NCBI GenBank assembly: GCA_023247445.1
Contig: JAHFGL010000019.1
Coordinates: forward strand, 1-42,273
DNA length: 42,273 bases
DNA from: Candidatus Omnitrophota bacterium
GTDB lineage: Bacteria; Omnitrophota; Gorgyraeia; Zapsychrales; Zapsychraceae
Direction of reading: 5' to 3'
A program made the translations under genes and the position numbers. The notes under the pieces were generated by a model, which was not told the origin of the DNA, did not search any database, and was given only the letters and a program-made list of their open reading frames with translations. Below, one piece after another: positions 1-7,129 of this stretch; position 1 is the stretch's first letter; each line of letters starts with the position of its first letter.

Positions 1-1288
1 CAATCTCCGCCAGCGGCTTTAAACTTTCTCCGGCATTAGGGCTAATAAAAAACGTGACGTGATCTTGGCCATGATGTGTAAACGCACCTGGCTCGGTACG
101 AAAATCAAATTTAACATGCGGCATACCGAGCTCTGATAATTCTTTTTCAATCGTTGTTTTAAGTGTAGTGGCTGTTTTCTTGCGCTCTTTGGTAATTTTG
201 GCCGCCGCTTGTTTTAATTTCTTTTCCAATTCATCTTTATCTTTTCTTAACTGACTATCATTGTGTTCAAGATTCAGCAAAAGATCATATTTCTCTTTCG
301 CCTGCGTATAAAATATTTTGGCCTCAGCTAAAGTCGGTCCATACTTTCTCTTAATATTGTCATAGCTGTCACACAAATCATTAATCTTACGCGCTTCTTC
401 GGGTTCAAAGGAAAGACTCTGTGCGTAATCTTGAAGTTCATTGGCCAGTTGACTGCTGTTATCTTGAATCTGATTCAAATAATCCATCAAGTGAACTGTC
501 TTTTCATCGATTTGATTAAGATTGCGCATGGGAGGGAAGGCCCCACGAATCCGTTCGCTCAAGGCCTCGCCATCACCCTCTAAAATCGCTAGCAAACTAT
601 TTACATGTACATACAACCGCTCGGCGTTATTGATCTTGGTTTGTTCCTGAATTAATTCTTCATATTTAGCTTCATCGAGGGAAACTTGTTCAAGTTCTTT
701 AACCTGATGTGTTAAAAGATCAAGTTCACGATCTCGCGACTGCGCCAACTCTTTTAACTGCGCAAGCTTCTTATCAATCTCTTGATACTTCACAAAGATT
801 GCTTGATATTCATCTAAAATATTTTCAAAGCTAACCAACCGATCCAGCATTCCTAAATGAGAATCCGCGGAAAGAAGCATCTGATGATCATGCGCGCCAT
901 GAAAATCAATGAGATGATTGCCGACTTCACTTAATTGGCCAACGGTGACGTTAAGTCCATTGATCTTAATTTTACTCCGACCACTAGGATCAAGGGTTCG
1001 ATTAATAATTAATTGACTGTCCTCTTGAGAAAGAAAATCTTGAAGTATTTCCAACTTCTTTAAATCTTTATTTTGAGATAAATCAAAGACAGCTTCGAGG
1101 ATGCAAGACGCTTGAGGATCACGCAAGGAAGATGAGGAGATGCGGTCACCTAAAACAATGCGCAAGGCATCGATAATGATCGATTTTCCCGCGCCGGTTT
1201 CGCCGGTTAAAATATTTAAATGCTCATCGAATTCTAAGGAGATCTTGTTGATGAGGCCGAAGTTTTGGATGGTGAGTTGAGATAGCAT
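1..1288 (-). CDS. recN: DNA repair protein RecN, N-terminal part (runs off the window)
   Basis: Reading the minus strand from the ATG at 1288-1286 gives an open frame to the window edge, about 429 residues without a stop. It begins MLSQLTIQNFGLINKISL and carries a Walker A motif GETGAGKS at residues 29-36, followed by a DFHGAHDHQ-type segment and long charged heptad-like stretches. This is the layout of RecN, the SMC-like ATPase of double-strand-break repair: ATPase head, then the antiparallel coiled-coil arm. Family members are about 550-570 residues, so the C-terminal ATPase half (signature and Walker B) lies outside the window. No clear Shine-Dalgarno sequence precedes the start; the ATG is chosen because the conserved N-terminus begins directly there. 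It is divergent from the pilus genes on the other side of a repeat-filled gap. Confidence 0.93.
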   Translation of the reverse strand, partial: MLSQLTIQNFGLINKISLEFDEHLNILTGETGAGKSIIIDALRIVLGDRISSSSLRDPQASCILEAVFDLSQNKDLKKLEILQDFLSQEDSQLIINRTLDPSGRSKIKINGLNVTVGQLSEVGNHLIDFHGAHDHQMLLSADSHLGMLDRLVSFENILDEYQAIFVKYQEIDKKLAQLKELAQSRDRELDLLTHQVKELEQVSLDEAKYEELIQEQTKINNAERLYVHVNSLLAILEGDGEALSERIRGAFPPMRNLNQIDEKTVHLMDYLNQIQDNSSQLANELQDYAQSLSFEPEEARKINDLCDSYDNIKRKYGPTLAEAKIFYTQAKEKYDLLLNLEHNDSQLRKDKDELEKKLKQAAAKITKERKKTATTLKTTIEKELSELGMPHVKFDFRTEPGAFTHHGQDHVTFFISPNAGESLKPLAEI

Positions 1289-1305
1289 TGATAATCGATT
1301 TGAAA

Positions 1306-1414
1306 TGTCATCCCCACGAAAGTGGGGATCCAAAAATAATAATATTATATTATGATTCCCGCTGGAGTTTACCCCGTGATTAAGATCCCCGATTAAAACA
1401 TTCGGGGATGACAT
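1306..1414. repeat. Intergenic palindromic element with TGTCAT/ATGACA ends
   Basis: The stretch opens with TGTCATCCCC and closes with GGGGATGACA, a terminal inverted repeat. Inside are a perfect hairpin CCCCAC-GAAA-GTGGGG (1312-1327) and a second stem GATCCCCGA / TCGGGGAT (1384-1410). Further partial ends (GGGTATGACA, GGAATGACA) follow up to about 1455, suggesting nested or repeated copies. It lies between the divergent recN and pilB genes. Elements with the same ends occur at 1583-1648 and 22514-22580. Confidence 0.75.
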
Positions 1415-1582
1415 ACATGGGGCGGGTATGACAATGCGACGCAGGAATGACATTATTATAGTTATTTTTTATAAATATCCATCTATTTTTTTCTCATTAA
1501 CATGTCCAACTCTGTCCTAGTTGGTACCATTGACAACTAAAACACTACCGGACATACTTTAGCATTCTTGAAAATTTAGCAT

Positions 1583-1648
1583 TGTCATTCTGAGCGAAGC
1601 GAAGAATCACTTAAGAGATCCTTCGTCACTTCGTTCCTCAGGATGACA
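1583..1648. repeat. Second TGTCAT/ATGACA palindromic element
   Basis: It starts TGTCATTCTGAGCGAAGCGA and ends CTCAGGATGACA, with internal GAATC and GATCC next to the two arms. The arms pair imperfectly (TGTCATTCTGAGCGAAGCGAAG against CTTCGTTCCTCAGGATGACA). Closely similar intergenic repeats are widespread in bacterial genomes, where they resemble REP or MITE sequences. It carries no reading frame of its own. Confidence 0.75.
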
Positions 1649-1688
1649 TAGATTTTTTCTCATCATTAAACTCTTTAAATATAATTAC

Positions 1689-1717
1689 TTGCAAAAAATT
1701 GAGAGTTAATTTATAAT
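1689..1717 (+). promoter_or_regulatory. Sigma-70-type promoter for the pilB operon
   Basis: TTGCAA (1689-1694) and TATAAT (1712-1717) are separated by exactly 17 bases, a near-consensus housekeeping promoter. The predicted start near 1724 leaves a leader of about 48 bases before the pilB ATG, which has GGAG at 1758-1761. Seen in sequence; activity is inferred. Confidence 0.7.
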
Positions 1718-1771
1718 CGCAACACAATTGAGGGCATTCAACTTTAGGAATAACCCTGGAGATTAAGATTC

Positions 1772-3460
1772 ATGCATATCGGTGAAGCCTTACAAAGAGC
1801 AGGATTGATCAGCTCCGACTCCCTTAAGAAAGCCTTAGAAGAACAAGAGCGGTCTCATAACCGCCTTGGTGATATTGTTCTAAGCATGGGATTCACGACG
1901 GCTGAGAAAATGGCTCCAGTTCTCGCCCAATATTTCCAAATTCCTTACCTTAAACTCAAAGATGTTTACAAAGACATAAAATCCGAAGTAATTGATATCG
2001 TTCCCATAGAATTAGCCCGGCGCTTTAGCTGCATTCCTGTCGAATGTAATGAAAAGACATTAACCGTTGCCATGTTTGATCCGCTGAATCTGCAAGCCAT
2101 TGATACCTTACGCATTAAGACTGGTTACAAAATTCAAGTTGTCATTTCTTCTGAAAATGATATTAGCGAGGCCATCGAATATTGTTACATGAGTATGGGC
2201 CGCATGACTCAAGATATCGAAAGCTTTCTTGATCTTGAGAGCGAGACAGAAACTTTAAGTGAAAAAGAACTTGAAGGCAAACAATTTGAAGCCAGTGATC
2301 AGCCCGTTGTCAAATACGTCAAATCAATGATTATTCAAGCTGTCACCAGCCGTGCCAGCGATATCCATCTTCAACCCAAAGAAGATAAACCAGAACTGCG
2401 TTTTCGTATCGATAGCGTTCTCTATACTATTGCGCCACCGCCAAAGGCGATGGTGCCAGCGATTACAACCCGTATCAAAATTTTGGCTGGGCTTGATATT
2501 GCCGAACGTAGGTTGCCCCAAGATGGCCGCTTTAAAGTTAAGGTAGGAAAGACCGAGGTTGACTTACGTGTATCAAGCTTTCCAACGATCTATGGCGAAA
2601 GCATGGTCCTACGTATTTTGGATACTTCGCAGCCCTTGATGGGTATTGAAAAATTAGGACTTTATCCCGACGATTTAGAAAAATTTCGTAAAATCATCAC
2701 CCAAAGCTATGGCCTTGTGCTTGTCACTGGACCAACGGGAAGTGGAAAGACAACAACGCTTTACACCACATTAAATGAAATCAAGTCTTCCGAAAAAAAT
2801 ATCATTACCCTAGAAGATCCTGTTGAATACCGCTTAGGTTTTATCCAACAATCACAAGTAAACACTCAAATCGGTTTCGATTTTGCAAAGGGGCTGCGTT
2901 CAATTTTGCGTCAAGATCCGGATGTCATCATGGTTGGAGAAATCCGTGACCATGAAACAGCCGAAATCGCCATGCATGCGGCTTTGACCGGTCACTTAGT
3001 TTTCTCAACGCTTCACACCAATGATGCCGCTGGAGCAAGCACACGTCTTACGAAAATGGGCATTGAACCATTCTTACTGACATCATCACTCTTGGCCGTT
3101 ATCGCTCAGCGTCTTATTCGTACCGTTTGCCCACACTGCGTGGAAAAGCACAAAATGGATAAAGAAGTCTTAAACATGTTGCCTTTTAAAATTGATCTTA
3201 CACATTTTGTCCGTGGACGGGGTTGTCCGAAATGTATGAACAGTGGTTATATGGGAAGACAAGGGATTTATGAACTCCTTGTTCCTAACGAAGATATCCG
3301 TCGATCAATTCTTGCACGTCATTCCTCAGAAGAAATTAGAGCCAAAGCACAAAAAGCGGGGATGAAAACACTACGCCAAATCGGCCTTGAGAAACTTAAA
3401 GAAGGCGTTACCACTCCCGAAGAAATCCTACGTGTAACTCAAGAAACCGAAGATCAATAA
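1772..3460 (+). CDS. pilB: Type IV pilus assembly / type II secretion ATPase, PilB/GspE family
   Basis: A 562-residue protein with full family architecture. The N-terminal MshEN-type domain (about residues 1-140) is followed by the hexameric ATPase domain. Walker A is GPTGSGKT at residues 320-327, and the Asp-box/Walker B region includes DPDVIMVGEIRD. The zinc tetracysteine pair CPHC (453-456) and CPKC (485-488) is typical of extension ATPases and is absent from PilT. It powers pilin polymerisation at the cytoplasmic face of the inner membrane. pilC follows after 4 bases and pilins lie downstream, which favours a type IV pilus over a secretion system, but the two cannot be separated by sequence alone. 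GGAG sits 10 bases before the ATG. Confidence 0.95.
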   Translation: MHIGEALQRAGLISSDSLKKALEEQERSHNRLGDIVLSMGFTTAEKMAPVLAQYFQIPYLKLKDVYKDIKSEVIDIVPIELARRFSCIPVECNEKTLTVAMFDPLNLQAIDTLRIKTGYKIQVVISSENDISEAIEYCYMSMGRMTQDIESFLDLESETETLSEKELEGKQFEASDQPVVKYVKSMIIQAVTSRASDIHLQPKEDKPELRFRIDSVLYTIAPPPKAMVPAITTRIKILAGLDIAERRLPQDGRFKVKVGKTEVDLRVSSFPTIYGESMVLRILDTSQPLMGIEKLGLYPDDLEKFRKIITQSYGLVLVTGPTGSGKTTTLYTTLNEIKSSEKNIITLEDPVEYRLGFIQQSQVNTQIGFDFAKGLRSILRQDPDVIMVGEIRDHETAEIAMHAALTGHLVFSTLHTNDAAGASTRLTKMGIEPFLLTSSLLAVIAQRLIRTVCPHCVEKHKMDKEVLNMLPFKIDLTHFVRGRGCPKCMNSGYMGRQGIYELLVPNEDIRRSILARHSSEEIRAKAQKAGMKTLRQIGLEKLKEGVTTPEEILRVTQETEDQ

Positions 3461-3464
3461 TCCA

Positions 3465-4694
3465 ATGGAATTTAAATACACCGCGACAGATAAAAAAACT
3501 GGAAAGAAAATTAGCGAAGTCACAAGCGCTGATAATATCTCGTCCTTAGTCTTTCGACTTAAGGATCAGGGACTGGTGCCTCTACATATCTCCGAATCAA
3601 AATCAGCAAAAACAAAACGTAAAGCGCCGCCGATGCTCCCGGTATTTCGTAGCAACAGAGTTAAAGGAAAAGAGCTGGCCATCTTTACCCGTCAGTTAGC
3701 GGCAACCTTAAGCGCTGGTCTTTTATTAACCGAAGCCTTAGAAACCATTGCTGATGATTTAGAAAACGCGTATTTTCGTAAAATTATTCGTAATATTAGG
3801 GAAGAAATCCAAAGCGGAACAAACTTTTCTGTCGCCTTAAAGAAATATCCAAAAATTTTCCCCGTGACCTATGTGGCCATTGTTAAGTCTGGTGAGGCAA
3901 CGGGAAACATGCACAAAACTATGATGAATTTAGCCCAATATTTGGAAAATTCTGAACGGATGAAAGAGAAGGTCAAAAGTGCAGTTCGTTATCCTTCTTT
4001 CGTTTTGGGCTTTGCGCTGTTTGTGGTCGCCGTCATTGTTTTATTTTTAATTCCTAAATTTGAAGGACTATTTGCCAATGCCCATGCCAAACTTCCTTTA
4101 TTAACGCTTATCGTTGTTAGTATTAGTCGTTTTTGCTTAAAAAATGCCGTGCCCGTTTTAATTTCTATTGTCGTTTTATGGATCATCTTTCTTTATCTAC
4201 TACGTTTTCCACGAACACGCTATATCATCGATAGTTTTAAATTTAAAATCCCAATTATTGGAAAACACATCATTCACAAAGCTGTTGTTTCTCGATTCTG
4301 TCATACGCTTGGATTCTTACTTTCCGGTGGCGTTGGATTATCAACGGCGCTGGAGATTACCACTCAAGTCGTTGACCATATTCAAGCTGGCCAGGCTGTT
4401 GATAAAATTCGTACCAACGTTATCAGCGGTTCAACGTTGTCTGATGAAATTCGTAAACAAAAAATATTTCCTCGCCTAGTTTCTAAAATGACCGCTGTAG
4501 GAGAGAAGACGGGACGATTAGATGATATGCTTTTACGCACCGCGCAATATTATGAAGATGAATTAGAAACAACGTTACAAAATTTAACCGTTTTAATTGA
4601 ACCGGTTCTTATTGTTTTTATTGGGGCGATTGTTCTCCTTGTGGTCTTAGCACTTTATCTACCAATTTTCCAAATTTCAACAGCTGTCAGATAA
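3465..4694 (+). CDS. pilC: Inner-membrane platform protein, PilC/GspF family
   Basis: A 409-residue protein with two tandem GspF domains. Each is a soluble helical bundle followed by membrane helices, at about residues 170-195, 210-245 and 375-405. The first repeat contains the characteristic TRQLAATLSAGLLLTEAL segment and the second CHTLGFLLSGGVGLSTAL. PilC is the membrane platform through which PilB drives pilin insertion. It begins 4 bases after the pilB stop, so the two are translationally linked. The C-terminus ends IFQISTAVR. A decayed copy of this tail appears downstream at about 5386-5440, beyond an intervening toxin-antitoxin-like pair. Confidence 0.95.
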   Translation: MEFKYTATDKKTGKKISEVTSADNISSLVFRLKDQGLVPLHISESKSAKTKRKAPPMLPVFRSNRVKGKELAIFTRQLAATLSAGLLLTEALETIADDLENAYFRKIIRNIREEIQSGTNFSVALKKYPKIFPVTYVAIVKSGEATGNMHKTMMNLAQYLENSERMKEKVKSAVRYPSFVLGFALFVVAVIVLFLIPKFEGLFANAHAKLPLLTLIVVSISRFCLKNAVPVLISIVVLWIIFLYLLRFPRTRYIIDSFKFKIPIIGKHIIHKAVVSRFCHTLGFLLSGGVGLSTALEITTQVVDHIQAGQAVDKIRTNVISGSTLSDEIRKQKIFPRLVSKMTAVGEKTGRLDDMLLRTAQYYEDELETTLQNLTVLIEPVLIVFIGAIVLLVVLALYLPIFQISTAVR

Positions 4695-4767
4695 ACCTGG
4701 ATAAAAAACATGAAATTTAAAAGGCTTACGAAGACAATTTTATAGATATATGTACAGTAAGTAAAAA

Positions 4768-5229
4768 ATGAAAATTCTAAGGGTTTATATTGATACATCA
4801 GTTATTGGCGGTTGTTTCGATGATGAGTTTGCCCATTGGTCGAATGCTTTGGTTGATAATTTTCGGATGGGATATTTTAAACCAGTGGTTTCCGATATTG
4901 TTGCTAATGAGGTTAATGATGCACCGATACACGTTATTCGTAAATACGGTGAAATTGTCTCTTGTGATGCTGATCTGTTGATCGCTGATGATGAAAGCGC
5001 TAATTTGATGCGGCAATACCGGATTCATAAAATTTTGAGTGATAAATTTGAAGATGATATGATGCATATTGCGCTGGCGACGGTAGCTAAAGTAGACATT
5101 TTGGTCAGTTGGAATTTTAAACATATTGTTCATTATGATAAAATTCGTCAGTTTAATGCGATAAATATTAAGCAGGGATATGCCCCGTTGGTTATTTATT
5201 CCCCGAGGGAGGTGGCTCATGAAAAATAA
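4768..5229 (+). CDS. PIN-domain protein, probable toxin RNase (VapC-like)
   Basis: This 153-residue protein starts with the PIN signature YIDTSVIGG, which gives the first catalytic Asp. It has further acidic residues in the middle (FEDDMMHIALA) and a late VSWNFKHIVH segment, matching PIN-domain ribonucleases of toxin-antitoxin pairs. A 53-residue basic gene overlaps its 3' end by 11 bases and is the likely partner. The pair lies between pilC and the major pilin, where it has no obvious pilus role. The order, toxin first, is the reverse of classical vapBC. Enzymatic activity is inferred from the family. Confidence 0.82.
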   Translation: MKILRVYIDTSVIGGCFDDEFAHWSNALVDNFRMGYFKPVVSDIVANEVNDAPIHVIRKYGEIVSCDADLLIADDESANLMRQYRIHKILSDKFEDDMMHIALATVAKVDILVSWNFKHIVHYDKIRQFNAINIKQGYAPLVIYSPREVAHEK

Positions 5230-5380
5230 ATTGGATGCGGTTTCTATGGTCAGAAAGATCCGTGATAAAAACTATCGTTTAACTAAAGGTATGACTGTAA
5301 AGCAAAGATTGGCTTTCTATCGTAAAGGGGCTGAGGAATTACACAAAAAATTAGCCGTCAACCAGCGAATATTTGCTTAA
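5219..5380 (+). CDS. Small basic protein, putative partner of the PIN protein
   Basis: The ATG at 5219 is preceded by a strong Shine-Dalgarno sequence, GGGAGGTG, and overlaps the end of the PIN gene by 11 bases, so translation is probably coupled. The product is 53 residues, rich in Lys and Arg, and contains the segment TKGMTVKQRLAFYRKGAEEL, which should form an amphipathic helix. Small proteins with a similar GMT...RKGAEEL pattern accompany PIN-domain genes in other genomes, and I infer an antitoxin. No recognisable DNA-binding motif is seen. A frame open further upstream (from 5180) is rejected as the start because of this ribosome-binding site. Confidence 0.65.
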   Translation: MKNKLDAVSMVRKIRDKNYRLTKGMTVKQRLAFYRKGAEELHKKLAVNQRIFA

Positions 5381-5385
5381 TAGCT

Positions 5386-5440
5386 TTCTCAAGAATCTCA
5401 ACAGCTATCAGGTAGACGCGGTCGAAAGAAATTTACAAAG
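5386..5440 (+). repeat. Decayed duplicate of the pilC 3' end
   Basis: The bases at 5386-5415 would read FSRISTAIR-stop in one frame, against FQISTAVR-stop at the end of pilC (4668-4694). The DNA shares TCAACAGCT, then TCAG and TA, at the same spacing. Farther on, GAAATTTACAAAGC here matches GAAATTTAAAAGGC after pilC. The two copies flank the PIN/partner pair as an imperfect direct repeat, suggesting insertion with duplication of the target region. The similarity is short and is judged by eye. Confidence 0.5.
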
Positions 5441-5454
5441 CAACCTAATATCAT

Positions 5455-5467
5455 GTGATATAATCAC
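5455..5467 (+). promoter_or_regulatory. Extended -10 promoter of the major pilin gene, with a symmetric overlap
   Basis: TGATATAAT at 5456-5464 is an extended -10 element (TG-n-TATAAT). No good -35 sits 17 bases upstream; TTTACA at 5432 is 21 bases away. The same bases form an inverted repeat GTGAT-ATA-ATCAC (5455-5467) that could be an operator. The pilin ATG lies about 60 bases downstream behind the ribosome-binding site GGGGAGAG. Confidence 0.5.
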
Positions 5468-5529
5468 TTCACTATAAACGAAAATACAAACAAACGAATG
5501 ATGCGAATAAAAAAAGGGGAGAGAAGAAC

Positions 5530-6111
5530 ATGTCAAACAAACAAGGTTTTACAATGGTTGAGTTACTTGTCGTATTAGTTATCGTCGGTATCTTAGCCGC
5601 CGTTGCAACACCAATCTATCTGCAAAACGTCCAACGATCTCGAGCCGCTGAAGCAATTGCTACGATGGGATTATTGCGCCAAGCCCAGCGAGATTATCAG
5701 TTAAATTCCAATAATTATTTCGATACAAATGGTGGATCAGCTACACCAGACACAACTAATGGACAAATTCAAAATGGCTTACCAACTTCTGTTACTGCCG
5801 CAACCGGAGCTCCATCACCATTAACAGCTGGAGCTAACGTAAATGTTGGGACAGCCCAATATTTCTCTAATTCAGCATTTTCGGTTGATTCTGTTAACCA
5901 AAGCGCTACTGGTGCTTCAGCTCTATTTACTGGCCCAAATTCTGTTAACTTTATTGTTACTGCTAACGGAAATAATAGTCGTGCTTGTTCTGGGGCGATC
6001 ACCAACTGTGCTGTTAAAGCGAGTGAAGTTGCTAATTATCGATTGGAAATGGATAATAGTGGTCGTATTTTTGTTTCTTATGATAATGGAACAACTTGGA
6101 GTGCGTATTAA
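5530..6111 (+). CDS. Major type IV pilin-like protein
   Basis: The 193-residue precursor has a class III prepilin leader MSNKQG cut before F7. The mature N-terminus FTMVELLVVLVIVGILAAVA has Glu at mature position 5, followed by the hydrophobic assembly helix. The globular part is rich in Ser, Thr, Asn and Gly, and a Cys pair at residues 153 and 160 could close a C-terminal disulfide loop. It has the strongest ribosome-binding site of the pilus genes (GGGGAGAG) and its own promoter, and a terminator follows it directly. That is the expected layout for an abundantly made major subunit. A pre-pilin peptidase is needed but is not in this window. Confidence 0.9.
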   Translation: MSNKQGFTMVELLVVLVIVGILAAVATPIYLQNVQRSRAAEAIATMGLLRQAQRDYQLNSNNYFDTNGGSATPDTTNGQIQNGLPTSVTAATGAPSPLTAGANVNVGTAQYFSNSAFSVDSVNQSATGASALFTGPNSVNFIVTANGNNSRACSGAITNCAVKASEVANYRLEMDNSGRIFVSYDNGTTWSAY

Positions 6112-6139
6112 TCCATTGTTTTTTGAAAATTAACCTAAA

Positions 6140-6185
6140 AACCAGACTAGTTGTTTTCTTTAAATAACTAGTCTGGTTCATTTTT
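6140..6185 (+). terminator. Intrinsic terminator / attenuator after the major pilin
   Basis: A perfect 13-base inverted repeat, AACCAGACTAGTT (6140-6152) and AACTAGTCTGGTT (6166-6178), encloses a 13-base loop. It is followed by CA and TTTTT (6181-6185). The next pilin gene starts at 6186, immediately after the T-run, so read-through is required to express the minor pilins unless an unseen promoter exists. Confidence 0.8.
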
Positions 6186-6614
6186 ATGAAAAATTTTCGA
6201 TCAAAAAAAGGATTAACTCTTGTTGAATGTTTAGTTTCTATAATCATTCTAAGCATTATTATGACCTCTGGTTTAGTCATCTATGTTAATTCAAAAGCTG
6301 TACTAGGAATGGCGATGCATAAAAAAATGGCGATTGAGCTTATTAACAATAAGATGGAAGAACTTAAAAATTCAGCTTATGTAACAGGGTTGCCTTCTGT
6401 GCAAACTACATTAGTAGCTGTAACACTCGGAGGAGACGTAATTGGTCACGAGGGAATACCTGGCACCATGTTGATAACCTCTTCAACAATAGATTTTGAT
6501 AGTCCTCCTGATGGGGAAGATGCAAGACAGTTTGATATCGTAATAACTTGGACAGAGCCAGGTCAAAATAGTACGCGAACAATTAGTGCAACGACTTACA
6601 TTGCTAAACCATGA
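6186..6614 (+). CDS. Minor pilin, PilV/GspI-like
   Basis: The 142-residue product has the prepilin site KKG before LTLVECLVSIIILSII: Gly at residue 9 and Glu at mature position 5, then a hydrophobic helix. After it comes a segment KKMAIELINNKMEELKN of the kind found in PilV/GspI minor pilins, and then a short beta-rich domain. The ATG abuts the T-run of the preceding terminator and has no Shine-Dalgarno sequence, so low translation or an alternative initiation mode is likely. It overlaps the next gene by 4 bases (ATGA). Assignment to a specific minor pilin type is tentative. Confidence 0.82.
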   Translation: MKNFRSKKGLTLVECLVSIIILSIIMTSGLVIYVNSKAVLGMAMHKKMAIELINNKMEELKNSAYVTGLPSVQTTLVAVTLGGDVIGHEGIPGTMLITSSTIDFDSPPDGEDARQFDIVITWTEPGQNSTRTISATTYIAKP

Positions 6615-7129
6615 TCTTAAAAACCAAAAAAGGATTTAGCTTAATTGAGCTGCAAGTCACCATCATTATCGCGGCTATCCTCATTCTTATTATTGGCGTA
6701 ATTTCCGATGCCAGCCTTGGATCGTATAATAAAATAAAAAAAGAAGGCGAAGTTTTTAGCGACATTTATTATGGATTTAAACTTTTGCAGAATCGAGTTC
6801 ATGCGGCGAACAATGTAACATCCGGAACGCTTAGTAGCCCATGGATAACAACTAACAATGTAAAAATAATTATCAATAATACAGAACGATACGGCTTATA
6901 TCAACCCGCTGGAACAACGACAATTGAATTGGTACGATTTGCCAGTGCAGCTGCCGAATTAACTCCTAGTTCACGAGAAACTATCCTTTCCATACCAATC
7001 AATGCCACATGGGCCAACCCGACTTTGGCTTTGACTCAAAGTGGGAACTCTTATACAATTACGTTGACAGGAACAAAAGATAATGTGCCATTTAACCTTT
7101 CAAGCACGAGTACTAAAAGGATCCAGTAA
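6611..7129 (+). CDS. Minor pilin, PilW/GspJ-like
   Basis: A 172-residue prepilin with cleavage site KKG before FSLIELQVTIIIAAILILII and the mature Glu5 conserved. The region after the helix (IKKEGEVFSDIYYGFKLLQNRV) resembles GspJ/PilW minor pilins, which sit in the initiating tip complex. Translation is coupled on both sides: an ATGA overlap with the previous gene and a TAATG overlap with the next. The C-terminal half is Thr/Ser/Asn rich with no recognisable motif. Confidence 0.82.
   Translation: MILKTKKGFSLIELQVTIIIAAILILIIGVISDASLGSYNKIKKEGEVFSDIYYGFKLLQNRVHAANNVTSGTLSSPWITTNNVKIIINNTERYGLYQPAGTTTIELVRFASAAAELTPSSRETILSIPINATWANPTLALTQSGNSYTITLTGTKDNVPFNLSSTSTKRIQ

Noticed and set aside
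5843-6133. Overlapping frame within the major pilin gene
   Set aside because: It lies in another frame of a well-supported pilin and shows no family features.
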